Of a stretch of DNA of 64,000 nt, positions 26,727-36,253 are shown in pieces. How positions within the stretch are numbered: position 1 is the stretch's first letter; each line of letters begins with the position of its first letter. The translations under genes and the position numbers were made by a program. The notes below the pieces were generated by a model. It was given only the letters and a program-made list of their open reading frames with translations. It made no database searches and was not told the origin of the DNA. The stretch is from CALUVN01 sp944323595 (GTDB lineage Bacteria > Cyanobacteriota > Vampirovibrionia > Gastranaerophilales > Gastranaerophilaceae), in contig OZ006972.1 of the NCBI GenBank assembly GCA_963931255.1, positions 434,001 through 498,000 on the forward strand, given 5' to 3'.

Positions 26727-27968
26727 TTAATCTGACATATAAGAACCGAACAAAGGCAGATACAAAGCAAGAGCAAGAGTTAAAACTATGCTTCCGATTA
26801 CAATAAGCATTATCGGCTCAATCATTTTGGTCATTGTATCAATAATGGCATCAAGTTTTTTGTCAATAAATCTTGTTGCCTGCCCGAGCATATCACCAAG
26901 ACGTCCTGATTGCTCACCTGTTGCAATCATAAATAATATCATCTTTGGCATAACCTGAGTTGATCGCAGTGCAACAGAAAGGTGAGAACCTTGTTGAACT
27001 TTACTTGTTGCCTGTTCAATTTTTACTTTTAATGTATTATTTGTCAGTGTCAAATTTGAAAGATATAAGCATTCAATAATAGGTACACCTGCATCATAAG
27101 CAACCTGCATTACGGCAATAAAGTTTGCGAAATTTGAAAATTGAATTAAATCTGAAAGTACAGGGATTTTCAAGACCATATCATCAATAGCTTTTTTACT
27201 TGTATCCCAGCGGAATAAGAAAATTATACCGGCAACAACAGAACCTATCATCAACGGTACAAGGAACCAGTAAGCACGCAGGAATAAACCGGCATTCATC
27301 AAAGTTTGTGTAATCCATGGCAGGTCTTTTCCCATACTGTCAAACATATCTTTGAATACAGGGAATACGAACATAAGCATTACTAATACAATTAAACAAG
27401 CAAGAACAATTACAAACATCGGGTACATCAATGTACCAATAACTTTACCTCTGATTGCAGCCTCCTTGCCGAGAAGTTCCAATAAACGTTCCAGAGTTTT
27501 TTCCAATTCACCGGAATCTTCACCGGCTCTTACAAGACCTATATATATCTGACCGAACTGTCTCGGGTATCTGGCTATTGTATCTGCAAAAGTTGAACCT
27601 GCCATAATCTGACGGCGAAGCTCTTTTGCAACAAGTCTGATTTTTAATTTGGCAGCATCATTTTCAATAAACATTAAAGATTCAATTATAGGAATACCGG
27701 ACTGTGCAAGAATTTGCAAAGTTGAAGTAAAGTCCATTCTATCCTGAAGCCCAAGACTTTTAATTTTAGCAGCGCCAGCATTTGTTTCTGCAGCTTTTTC
27801 TGCTGCCCCGGTAACTGCGTTAGTTTTGCCCTTTTCCTCATAAACTTTTGTAGGCAGAAAACCTAATTTACGAATATTATCACGCGCTTCTTTCAGGCTG
27901 GCTGCTTCCACCTTACCTTTTACAATATCTTTGTTATCTTTTAATGCTACGTAATTATATATTGCCAT
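26727..27968 (-). CDS. Type II secretion/type IV pilus inner-membrane platform protein (GspF/PilC), first copy
   Basis: 413 residues with two T2SSF domains and three membrane helices. It differs from the other copy by an Ala/Gly-rich insert around residues 45-70, after the N-terminal 'YNYVALKDNK' segment. It starts 10 nt after the stop of the GspE/PilB ATPase gene, its expected functional partner. It forms the inner-membrane platform on which the ATPase acts to extrude pilin or pseudopilin subunits. No pilin gene is in the window. Confidence 0.9.
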   Translation of the reverse strand: MAIYNYVALKDNKDIVKGKVEAASLKEARDNIRKLGFLPTKVYEEKGKTNAVTGAAEKAAETNAGAAKIKSLGLQDRMDFTSTLQILAQSGIPIIESLMFIENDAAKLKIRLVAKELRRQIMAGSTFADTIARYPRQFGQIYIGLVRAGEDSGELEKTLERLLELLGKEAAIRGKVIGTLMYPMFVIVLACLIVLVMLMFVFPVFKDMFDSMGKDLPWITQTLMNAGLFLRAYWFLVPLMIGSVVAGIIFLFRWDTSKKAIDDMVLKIPVLSDLIQFSNFANFIAVMQVAYDAGVPIIECLYLSNLTLTNNTLKVKIEQATSKVQQGSHLSVALRSTQVMPKMILFMIATGEQSGRLGDMLGQATRFIDKKLDAIIDTMTKMIEPIMLIVIGSIVLTLALALYLPLFGSYMSD

Positions 27969-27978
27969 ATCTTAAATC

Positions 27979-29991
27979 CTACTCATTAACAATACCGAGT
28001 ACCCGAACAAATTCATCTATTGTTGTTAAACCGTTCAAAATGTGACCTAGACAAGATTGATACAGAGTCCTCATACCATTTCTTACTGCGGCTTCTTCGA
28101 TTTCCAAATCATGTGCACCGTCTGCTATAAGTTTTTTAATTTCTTTATTCATAGTCATAATCTCATAAACGCCGAGACGGCCTTTATACCCCTGAAAATC
28201 ACATTTGTCGCATCCCTTTGAACGATAAATCGGAGTTTTCATAAGTTTTTGAATTCCCTCTTCATCTTTCATAACAAGCCTTGCTTCTTCATAGGACGGG
28301 AAGTATTCTTCCTTGCAATCATCACAGAGTCGTCTTACAAGACGTTGTGCAATAACACCGGAGAGTGTTGAAGATACCAGATAATCTTTAGCCCCCATTT
28401 CTATCATACGGGTAACTGTAGCTGCCGCAGAGTTTGTGTGGACTGTACTTAACACAAGGTGACCTGTTAATGCCGCTGAAATCGCGATTTCCAGAGTTTC
28501 ATAGTCACGAATTTCACCGACCAGAATAATATCAGGGTCTTGTCTTAAGATTGCACGCATACAGGAAGCAAATGTAATACCGGCCTTGGCGTTAATCTGT
28601 GATTGGTTTATACCTTCAAGTTTAATTTCTATCGGATCTTCAATTGTTGTGATATTAACATCTTCATCATTCAAACTTTTCAAAACCGAATAAAGAGTTG
28701 TTGTTTTACCGGAACCTGTAGGACCTGAAGTTAAAATAATTCCGTTCGGACAGCAAACCATTGTTTTGATTTTTTCAATATCTTCAGGAGTGCCGCCGAC
28801 AAGTTTAATATTTTTATCATCGGCATTCAAGCTGACAGCAGGTGCCAGGATACGGATACAGACCTTTTCTTTGCCTGAAACCGGAAGCGTATTTATACGG
28901 AAATCGTAAGAGCCGTTTTTATATTTAATAGAAAAAGTACCATCCTGCGGTCGTCTGTGCTCAGCAATATTCATTCTGGAAAGAACTTTAAAACGTGCAA
29001 TTACTGATGTTTCAACTTTAGGCGGGATATCAAATGCTTTTTGCAGCATACCGTCTTTTCTGTAACGCACAATATAACCATTAAGACGCGGCTCTATGTG
29101 GATATCGGAAACTTTATTATCAATTCCGGTTGTTATAATCTGATTTACAAATTTGGCAACAGAACCGCTTGAATCCTGCAGTTCACTGTCAACTTGCTCC
29201 CATAATGAAGCTTCCTGTTCAAGACCGCTGGTTTCTTCTTCAATCTGTTGAATAATTTTCTGGGTTTCTTTTTTCTGAGAACTAAAGAAAGTATTCAACG
29301 CAGTTTCAAACTCGTAATAAGTCATTAATAACTGCTTAGGATTTTGTCCTGTGAGGTAAATAATTTCTTTCAATACATCAGGTTTTACAGGGGTAACAAC
29401 ACCTAAAATGAGAGTTTTTCCATCTGATGATATCGGAATAATTTTATTTGTTTTGATAAAATCTTCAGGCAAAATATTGATAAAACTTGCCTGTTTAGCA
29501 AGCTGGTCGTTTGTAACCAAATCCATTCCGGTATGGAGTCTCAAAACTTCTTTCAACTGTTCTAATTTAATAAAGCCAAGTTTGAACAGCATTGAACCTA
29601 TAGGTACTTTTTGACGTTTACTTTCAGCTAGTGCCTGCAGAAGCTGAACATCAGTAATATAACCTTTTTTAATCAGAATTTCTCCGACACGAGCATGGGC
29701 ATTATCAATAGCATCCTCCTGTTGCTGAGCATTTGCATCCGGAGTAAAACTTGCTATCAAATCAGTTAAATCCTGATCCGGCACCGGAAAAAATTTTATC
29801 TGATATGGAAATATCTTTTTTAACTGTGCATTTATCTCTTCTTTATTTGAACTTGAACAAATTACAACATACAAAAAATTATCCCTAACACTAAGTGGAA
29901 CAAATTTATATTGTTCCATTAGTGCTTTATTAACTTTGTTGAGTGTTTCATGGTTTACACTGTTTTTTAATCTGTTTAGTAATTCATTCAT
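27979..29991 (-). CDS. Type II secretion/type IV pilus assembly ATPase (GspE/PilB) with MshEN-type N-terminus
   Basis: 670 residues. Residues 101-235 hold an MshEN/T2SSE_N domain whose 'RVGEILIKKGYI...LLQAL' pattern, followed by a second 'IGSMLFKLGFI' half, matches the cyclic di-GMP-binding motif known in MshE. The ATPase core has Walker A GPTGSGKT at 423-430 and Walker B around 485-496. A zinc-binding tetracysteine is intact at C556, C559, C594 and C597. It powers subunit polymerisation at the inner membrane. The gene is 9 nt after the secretin gene and 10 nt before the first gspF. PilB or GspE cannot be told apart without pilin genes. Confidence 0.92.
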   Translation of the reverse strand: MNELLNRLKNSVNHETLNKVNKALMEQYKFVPLSVRDNFLYVVICSSSNKEEINAQLKKIFPYQIKFFPVPDQDLTDLIASFTPDANAQQQEDAIDNAHARVGEILIKKGYITDVQLLQALAESKRQKVPIGSMLFKLGFIKLEQLKEVLRLHTGMDLVTNDQLAKQASFINILPEDFIKTNKIIPISSDGKTLILGVVTPVKPDVLKEIIYLTGQNPKQLLMTYYEFETALNTFFSSQKKETQKIIQQIEEETSGLEQEASLWEQVDSELQDSSGSVAKFVNQIITTGIDNKVSDIHIEPRLNGYIVRYRKDGMLQKAFDIPPKVETSVIARFKVLSRMNIAEHRRPQDGTFSIKYKNGSYDFRINTLPVSGKEKVCIRILAPAVSLNADDKNIKLVGGTPEDIEKIKTMVCCPNGIILTSGPTGSGKTTTLYSVLKSLNDEDVNITTIEDPIEIKLEGINQSQINAKAGITFASCMRAILRQDPDIILVGEIRDYETLEIAISAALTGHLVLSTVHTNSAAATVTRMIEMGAKDYLVSSTLSGVIAQRLVRRLCDDCKEEYFPSYEEARLVMKDEEGIQKLMKTPIYRSKGCDKCDFQGYKGRLGVYEIMTMNKEIKKLIADGAHDLEIEEAAVRNGMRTLYQSCLGHILNGLTTIDEFVRVLGIVNE

Positions 29992-30000
29992 TTTATATGA

Positions 30001-31863
30001 TTATAAAGTAGTTTCGTTATTTTTAACTTCATCATTATCAACAATTATTCTTGGAGTAATCATGATAACCATTTCTTCTTTTGCTTTAGTAGTATTGGAA
30101 CTTCTGAACAATGAACCGATATAAGGAATATCACCTAAAATAGGTACTTTGTTAACCTGTTTTGTATCTTCTTCACGAATCATACCGCCGATTACAAGAG
30201 TTTCGCCGTCTTTAATTCTGACACTTTTCAAATCAAGGTTTCTGCGCTGAAGCAATGTAGCTGCCAAATCCTGAACAGGTTCCTGACCTTCTTCGGTTTC
30301 AACATAGGTGTAAATTTGTTCTTTGATTGTTGAATATTCCGGTTTGATATCCATAGTTACGTACCCGTCCGGAGAAATAAACGGTGTAATTTCTATCTTG
30401 ATACCGTTATCATCTGCGACCTCATATTCTCTTGCAACGGTTGAGTTCAGAGAACCTTGAACGACCTGTGAGGTAACTGATTTTACATAGTCTGATGTAA
30501 GGTCTATTGTTGAAGTTTTTCCGTTTGTAATAAGGATACGCGGGTTAGCAACCGTTCTGCCTTTTCTGTTTTCTAAGATATATCTGATTGTATAAGTCAA
30601 CACAAACGGACCGCGATATTTGTTAACGTAGTGGTCAATAGAACCGTCACCTTCATCGGAATATACAGGATAACTGCTGCCTGAAAGAAATGTCGGGTGA
30701 TTTCCGTTTGTGCTGGTTGTACCGTTTGCAAAGTTGGCGGAGAAGAATTTACTCCAGATTTGCCAAGCATTATCAAGTGTTTTACTACCGGTTTCGCTCA
30801 ATTCAATAATTGACAGTTCCAAATATGCCTGCGGCTGTTTTTTATCATTGAGTTCAACAAATTCTTTAATCATATCAAGCTGAGTTTGAGAACCGCCAAG
30901 GATACTGATTTCACCGAGTTCTGTATAGTAAGAAACTGCCAGTGCCTGAATTGGTAAAGAGGAAAGCTCGCCGGCTTCAACTGTTGTATTCAAAGAACAC
31001 GCAACTGTAGCACCGCCAAGAGTTAAACCTGAGCCCGAACCGGAACCTGAATCAGCAGCTGCACCTGTCATAATTCCGGCAGCACCGCCGGTTGTTCCAT
31101 TTATAGCCCCGCCACCGGTAGCACCTGTTGTAGGAAGCAACAGATTACAAATCATATTTGCCATTTCTGACGGAGTTGTATGATTTACTTTGAATGATGT
31201 TATTTGAGGTTTTTTATCAAATTTTTCAACAACTTTTCTCGCTATTGAAACATCATTTTTTGACCCAAATATTAACAATTCATTTGTGGATGGATTAGTA
31301 ACGGCAATTTCAGTACCTGACATACCCGGCTTTTTCATTCCGTAAATATTTTTATTGAGGAATGTAGCGATTGCTGTTGCATCAACATATTTAATAGGAA
31401 TAACCGTCATTTCCTGTTTTGCTATATTAGAAGCAGAACCGGCTTTTGAAATTATAAGAGTTTTATCATCAATTGTATAATTCAGTCCGGTAACTTCCAG
31501 AACTAAATCAAATGCAGAATTAAGAGGGACGTCAACCAAATCCATAGTAACATTGCCGCCGACGCCTTCTTCAAAAATTATATTCAGTCCGGCTTTATCT
31601 GCAAACATACGTAAAACCTGAGTTACATCAGAATTTCTCAAACTTAAAGATATAGGTTCACGACTCTTAGTAATTGAGATATCCGCTTTCAGTTTTAAAA
31701 CTTCATCTTTATTACTTCCACCGCGTATTGCAGGTTTTTGCGTGCCATAGTTATTTATAAAGTCGTAATCCTCTTTTGCAAATGCGTATGATAAAATATT
31801 TGTCGAAACAAATATTGATAGCATTACACCTGCAATAATTCTTTTTGAAATTCCGTTTTTCAT
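30001..31863 (-). CDS. Outer-membrane secretin (PilQ/GspD family)
   Basis: 620 residues. An N-terminal signal peptide is followed by an STN/secretin N0-like region (about 55-125), an N1-type domain, a Gly/Ser/Thr-rich loop (about 230-280) and the C-terminal secretin channel domain. The latter ends with the signature 'VPILGDIPYIGSLF'. It forms the outer-membrane gate for a pilus or secreted proteins, so the organism must have an outer membrane. It lies 29 nt after the PilP-like lipoprotein gene and 9 nt before the ATPase gene. The secretin N-terminal part is short for GspD, closer to PilQ-like proteins. Confidence 0.9.
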   Translation of the reverse strand: MKNGISKRIIAGVMLSIFVSTNILSYAFAKEDYDFINNYGTQKPAIRGGSNKDEVLKLKADISITKSREPISLSLRNSDVTQVLRMFADKAGLNIIFEEGVGGNVTMDLVDVPLNSAFDLVLEVTGLNYTIDDKTLIISKAGSASNIAKQEMTVIPIKYVDATAIATFLNKNIYGMKKPGMSGTEIAVTNPSTNELLIFGSKNDVSIARKVVEKFDKKPQITSFKVNHTTPSEMANMICNLLLPTTGATGGGAINGTTGGAAGIMTGAAADSGSGSGSGLTLGGATVACSLNTTVEAGELSSLPIQALAVSYYTELGEISILGGSQTQLDMIKEFVELNDKKQPQAYLELSIIELSETGSKTLDNAWQIWSKFFSANFANGTTSTNGNHPTFLSGSSYPVYSDEGDGSIDHYVNKYRGPFVLTYTIRYILENRKGRTVANPRILITNGKTSTIDLTSDYVKSVTSQVVQGSLNSTVAREYEVADDNGIKIEITPFISPDGYVTMDIKPEYSTIKEQIYTYVETEEGQEPVQDLAATLLQRRNLDLKSVRIKDGETLVIGGMIREEDTKQVNKVPILGDIPYIGSLFRSSNTTKAKEEMVIMITPRIIVDNDEVKNNETTL

Positions 31864-31892
31864 ATCTGCTCCTGATTTATTCCTCTTATAAA

Positions 31893-32582
31893 TTATTTTC
31901 CTATATCCATTTTTACATTAGAGCCGCCAAATCTTTTTTCAAGATTCGGGACAACATTGTGGTTGAGTTTATTTAGTGCCAGCAATTCACCAACGCCGGC
32001 TTTATAAATATTGTCGCCAAGCTGAACGGCAACATTATCTTTGTATATAGCAAGAATTTTGTAATTATTAATAACATCACCCGTTCTTACAAGGTAATCC
32101 GTACCTTCCATATTTAAAATAGCTGCAGGATTATGATTATCAAATAAAATACCTGAAACCTTTGTTTGAATAATACGGCTTGCATCTGTATCTGCGGTAG
32201 CATCTTCCGGCGGATTAACCAGCTCATAAGGAAGAGGGGAAACAACTCTGTTCAAAGTTGCGGCCTCATCCGGCGGCAAAAACGGGTTTGCACGTCCGTA
32301 ATCTTCTATTGCAAGCTGCGCCATTTTATCTGTTGTATCAGACAATTCCACCTCATCCAAATCCACCACGGCAGTACCTGCTGCATCCTGTGCCAGCATA
32401 TCTGATGCTTTCGCATCAAAAACTGAGGTTTGCTCAACAGGCTGTAAATCTGATGCTTTTAATGAATCTTCTCCACCTCCGCAGCCGCTTGTTATGAATG
32501 AAATCACACCAAAAAACAAGACAAATACACTTATCTTCTTGATTTTATTTTTGAAATCTTTCTCTAATCTGAACTCTCTCAT
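31893..32582 (-). CDS. PilP/GspC-like pilot or alignment lipoprotein
   Basis: 229 residues. A hydrophobic segment (about 18-33) ends at C34 in 'TSGC', a weak lipobox, so it is probably a lipoprotein. A Ser/Asp-rich linker follows. Around residue 95 comes the 'GRxNPFLPP' motif that precedes PilP/GspC HR domains. The C-terminal domain (about 140-215) has the 'VSGILF..NPAAILN' pattern typical of the PilP/GspC homology region that docks on the secretin. It is the first gene of the tight secretion operon, immediately upstream of the secretin, which fits this role. Confidence 0.75.
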   Translation of the reverse strand: MREFRLEKDFKNKIKKISVFVLFFGVISFITSGCGGGEDSLKASDLQPVEQTSVFDAKASDMLAQDAAGTAVVDLDEVELSDTTDKMAQLAIEDYGRANPFLPPDEAATLNRVVSPLPYELVNPPEDATADTDASRIIQTKVSGILFDNHNPAAILNMEGTDYLVRTGDVINNYKILAIYKDNVAVQLGDNIYKAGVGELLALNKLNHNVVPNLEKRFGGSNVKMDIGK

Positions 32583-32767
32583 TTCAATTCCATATAATTA
32601 TTATATCGTATACGTTACATTAAGACTATAGCAAAATTCAAAAAGATTAGTATCAATTATTTAGAGTATTTAGTTCAATTTTTGAAGATACTATAAGTCT
32701 TTGTTAGTTTAACATATTTAATAGAAGCTGGCAAAAAAGAAACAAGTTTTTACAATTTAGTTAAAAT

Positions 32768-33637
32768 TTATTGAAAATTATTAGTTACAGCATAAATGTA
32801 TTCTAAAATTTTAGAGAAATAATCCAGATCCGCACTGCCGTTTAATACAAAATCCGCTTGATTTCTGAATGGTTTTACATATTTTTCACCGGCATTTTTA
32901 ATATATTCCCAGTGTTTTATTGCATTATCTTCACTCTGATTGCGTTCTTCGCGGGCACGGGTAATAAATCTTTCTTTACGAATATCATTATCAGCTTCAA
33001 CGTAAAGTTTCACATCAAACACATCTTTCACATCTTCATACATCGTTGCGATACCTTCGACAACAATAATTTTCTGTGAAACAACCTCCAGAGCTGACGG
33101 TACGGAAACACCCGTTCCGTTCGGAAGATACATCGGAGCTTTTATATCAAGCCCGTCTGCTAAATCCTGCAAATCGTTTTTCAATACATCCAGCTGAAAA
33201 CTTGTAGGGGCATCAATATCATATCCGTTGTCACGGAGATTATCAAAAGACCCGTATTGCGAAATTAAAGCAGAAATATCATTAAAATAATTATCAGTAC
33301 TCAAGACTGTTACAGGCATATCAAACTGTTCTATAATATGTTTAATGGCTTTACAGATAGTAGATTTACCGGAGGCGGATTCTCCCGTAATACCTATCAG
33401 CAGACGTTTGGATGGAGTGTTTATCAGTCTGCGAGAAAATCTGTTTATGAAATCCGGATTCATATAATTAAATACAGGAGATGCACATTTTTTATCGTAA
33501 GCCAGAATTTGTCTGAACTTTGTCTGCAGATAAAATGCCAGTAATTCTCTGCCTGTTTTGAGATTAAAGTCCGGTTTCAGAATTTTATCCGTAGAATTCA
33601 ATTCTTTTTCTATGAGAAGCTGCATTTTTTCATCCAT
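32768..33637 (-). CDS. Uridine kinase-like P-loop phosphotransferase
   Basis: 289 residues. The uridine kinase/phosphoribulokinase fold begins near residue 78 after a helical N-terminal extension. Walker A is GESASGKST at 85-93, followed by the family's 'STDNYF' motif. The extension of about 75 residues and the overall divergence mean the substrate could be uridine, another nucleoside or a sugar; I would not assign more than the family. It is alone between the secretion operon and the biotin operon, both on the same strand. Confidence 0.75.
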   Translation of the reverse strand: MDEKMQLLIEKELNSTDKILKPDFNLKTGRELLAFYLQTKFRQILAYDKKCASPVFNYMNPDFINRFSRRLINTPSKRLLIGITGESASGKSTICKAIKHIIEQFDMPVTVLSTDNYFNDISALISQYGSFDNLRDNGYDIDAPTSFQLDVLKNDLQDLADGLDIKAPMYLPNGTGVSVPSALEVVSQKIIVVEGIATMYEDVKDVFDVKLYVEADNDIRKERFITRAREERNQSEDNAIKHWEYIKNAGEKYVKPFRNQADFVLNGSADLDYFSKILEYIYAVTNNFQ

Positions 33638-33715
33638 AAATTTTCAGATTCCATAAATAAATATGTATGAAATAATACATCAGAAAAAATTTTTTTGCTA
33701 GTGTTTGAAAAATTT

Positions 33716-34456
33716 TTACTTTTTTTGGACGATAAAAATCAAAGGCGAATAGGTAAGTGAGATTTCAGGATAAAGTTCTTTATATTTTTCACAAAAATTT
33801 CTCACATCAACAAACGTCCATTTTTTTACACCGAGAGAATTTACACCCGTATGTTTCATGTGCGCAAGAAGTTCAAGAGGGGTATTAAATTTCATTATGT
33901 AATCAAATTCTTCCGAATATAAAATTTTATATTTTTCAGATAATATTTCTTTTAATTCATCAAAAGTTTTATACTCAAGAGAAAGACCGGTTAAACTTCT
34001 CACTTCCTTAAAATTATCCGGAGAAAAAGTTGTAAAAGCTAAAATTCCACCGGATTTTAACATTGGACAAAATTCATTATCTACAACTTTTTTCAAATCT
34101 GAAAACCACTGGAACATAGCATTAGAAATTATTAAATCAAAATGCTTATTAGTTTTAATTTTTTCGGCATTCCCGCAAATAAAATCATATTTTCGCAAAA
34201 TTTTATCTAGATAAAACTTTGACCGTGCGGTCAAATCATTAGCAGTATAACTATCAAAAGAACAGCTGCTGCAAAACTCTTTTGTCAAAAGCCCCGTACC
34301 GGAACCGAGTTCCAGTACATTTGTAAATGAAGAGGAAATTTTGACAAGTTCAGAAATTAATTTTGCGGCACAAATCTGCTGCACAACAGCGTTTTGATCG
34401 TAATCAGACATACTGTTTTCAAAATGTTTTTTAACTGTTCTTGCATCTATTTGCAT
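33716..34456 (-). CDS. bioC: Malonyl-[acyl-carrier-protein] O-methyltransferase BioC
   Basis: 246 residues. A class I SAM-dependent methyltransferase whose glycine-rich motif 'LELGSGTG' lies near residues 46-53. The N-terminal pattern 'V..HF..S...YD..A..Q' is characteristic of BioC. BioC methylates malonyl-ACP so that fatty acid synthesis can build the pimeloyl chain of biotin. Its start overlaps the end of the BioG gene by 10 nt, and bioF lies just upstream, which supports the assignment. Confidence 0.9.
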   Translation of the reverse strand: MQIDARTVKKHFENSMSDYDQNAVVQQICAAKLISELVKISSSFTNVLELGSGTGLLTKEFCSSCSFDSYTANDLTARSKFYLDKILRKYDFICGNAEKIKTNKHFDLIISNAMFQWFSDLKKVVDNEFCPMLKSGGILAFTTFSPDNFKEVRSLTGLSLEYKTFDELKEILSEKYKILYSEEFDYIMKFNTPLELLAHMKHTGVNSLGVKKWTFVDVRNFCEKYKELYPEISLTYSPLIFIVQKK

Positions 34457-35106
34457 AACAAAATTTCTTCCCAGCTTTTGTAATTATAAAACGGAAAATG
34501 GCCGCTATCAAGTTCTACAACAGGCACATTGTATTTATGCCAGAAGTTAAGCTGGTTCTTTGACGGAATAATTTTATCATTTATGCCGACCAGAGCTTTA
34601 GTGTAAAACGGGCTGAACTCAAATTTATATGATTTGATAAGTTCATCAAGTTTGACAAGTTCATTCACACGATTTTCTATTGAACGTTCTACCGGAGTTT
34701 TTTCGTATCTGGCAAGCAAATCATCTTCAACAAAAACATTTCTTGTAAACTTTCCCTGCAAACCTTTTTCTGCGTGTATTAATGAAAGTTCAAAAGATTT
34801 ATGAGGGATTCCCAGTTCATCATCAACAGGAATAGCAGTACCGCAAACTGCGACTGCTGATGTCAATTCCGGCAGTTTATCTTTAAGATATGATGCAATA
34901 AATACCCCCATAGACCAGCCGATAAGATGAATTTGTTCATATTTTGAAAAGTCTATATTAAAATCCAATGAGGCATAATCATACAAGGTAATTACATCAT
35001 AATCTCCGCAATCTAAAAATTTGAAAGGATTGTAATCAAAACTCCAGCCGCAAAAGAATATTATTAACTTTTTATTGTTTTGTTTATTGAACCAATAATG
35101 CTGCAT
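34447..35106 (-). CDS. bioG: Pimeloyl-[acyl-carrier-protein] methyl ester esterase BioG
   Basis: 219 residues. An alpha/beta hydrolase of the BioG (DUF452) type, with nucleophile Ser65 in GWSMG and a likely catalytic His near residue 203 in 'DSGHFPF'. It removes the methyl ester from pimeloyl-ACP methyl ester, ending the BioC-started pathway. It is a non-homologous functional replacement of BioH. The ATG at 35106 overlaps the 3' end of bioF by 43 nt, unusually long, but no later Met gives a complete fold. Followed directly by bioC. Confidence 0.88.
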   Translation of the reverse strand: MQHYWFNKQNNKKLIIFFCGWSFDYNPFKFLDCGDYDVITLYDYASLDFNIDFSKYEQIHLIGWSMGVFIASYLKDKLPELTSAVAVCGTAIPVDDELGIPHKSFELSLIHAEKGLQGKFTRNVFVEDDLLARYEKTPVERSIENRVNELVKLDELIKSYKFEFSPFYTKALVGINDKIIPSKNQLNFWHKYNVPVVELDSGHFPFYNYKSWEEILLCK

Positions 35107-36203
35107 AATTTTTCCAAATCCCTTTCTTCAATTTCTGTAGTAAGTGACAATCTGATACGGGAAGTTCCCTTAGGAACAGTAGGAGGTCTTATCGGGAGTG
35201 TAAAATATCCGTTATCAAAAAGAATATCACAAACTTCCGCAGTTCTATCATTTTCCCCGATAATTACAGGGATGATATGGCTCTCACTTCCAAGTTTACG
35301 TCCGAGCGCCAGCATCCTTTGACGTTTTTCAAAAGTATGCGGGAATTTGTTTTCTATTATCCATTTTGAAAATGCAATATTTACAGGCGGCAATGCCGTT
35401 GAAAAAATAAACGAACGGGCTTTATTTATTAAATAATCAATCAAAACTTTTCTGCCTGTTACAAACGCACCCATTGAACCGACAGATTTTCCAAATGTTC
35501 CCATAATCAAATCTACTTCGTCAATAAGCCCCAGAAGCTCACAAACACCAAGCCCTTTTTGACCGAACACACCAAACGCGTGTGCCTCATCAAGAACAAG
35601 AATGCAATTGTATTTTTTCTTTAATGCAACAAGACGTCTGATATCCGCAATATCACCGTCCATACTAAAAACGCTTTCAGACACAATAATTGCGTTATTG
35701 AAATTACATCTTTCGCGGAGGAGAAGTTTTTCGAGTGCATCCATATCATTATGAGGATACCGGAAAAATTTACCGTCAGAAAGACGCATCCCGTCAATTA
35801 TACTTGCGTGGTTTAATTTATCGGAAAAAATTACATCGCCTTTGCCCGCAAGTGTTGAATTAATTCCGACATTTGCATGGTACCCGCTGTTAAACAGAAG
35901 CGTTCCGCCGCTTTTGTACAAATCGGTAATAAGATTTTCCAGCTCCTTATAAACAGGCAAAGAGCCTGTGAGAAGTCTTGCAGAAGCACTCCCGAACGAA
36001 TAATCAGCACCGGCAGACTCTAAAAATTCTTTAGTCACCGCTCTGTTATCAGCCAGACCGAGATAATTGTTAGACGAAAGATTCAAAAGCTTTTGCCCTT
36101 TAAAATAAATATATTTTTCGTCTTTGTCACCGTAATCTTTAAGAGCCCTGAGATGTGAGTGTGATTTTAAATCTTCAAGCGTTTCTGTGTAAGTTTCAAA
36201 CAT
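35064..36203 (-). CDS. bioF: 8-amino-7-oxononanoate synthase BioF
   Basis: 379 residues. A PLP-dependent alpha-oxoamine synthase that condenses pimeloyl-ACP with alanine, the first ring-forming step of biotin synthesis. The PLP lysine is K239 in 'GTFGKS'. 'LDEAHAFG' near 204-211 supplies the PLP-contacting Asp and His. It is the first gene of bioF-bioG-bioC. The remaining genes bioA, bioD and bioB are not in the window and must be elsewhere if the pathway is complete. Confidence 0.92.
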   Translation of the reverse strand: MFETYTETLEDLKSHSHLRALKDYGDKDEKYIYFKGQKLLNLSSNNYLGLADNRAVTKEFLESAGADYSFGSASARLLTGSLPVYKELENLITDLYKSGGTLLFNSGYHANVGINSTLAGKGDVIFSDKLNHASIIDGMRLSDGKFFRYPHNDMDALEKLLLRERCNFNNAIIVSESVFSMDGDIADIRRLVALKKKYNCILVLDEAHAFGVFGQKGLGVCELLGLIDEVDLIMGTFGKSVGSMGAFVTGRKVLIDYLINKARSFIFSTALPPVNIAFSKWIIENKFPHTFEKRQRMLALGRKLGSESHIIPVIIGENDRTAEVCDILFDNGYFTLPIRPPTVPKGTSRIRLSLTTEIEERDLEKLCSIIGSINKTIKS

Positions 36204-36253
36204 AAAATAATTATATGATAAAAAGTTTATAAGTGAAAGTGAATAATATTGAA

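Noticed and set aside
33694..33701. Recurrent TTGCTA(G) / TAGCAA sequences in intergenic regions (near 21748, 33695, 40296, 45751, 55573, 60510)
   Set aside because: Orientation relative to genes and distance to starts vary, and such words are common in AT-rich DNA, so I could not support a shared regulatory site.
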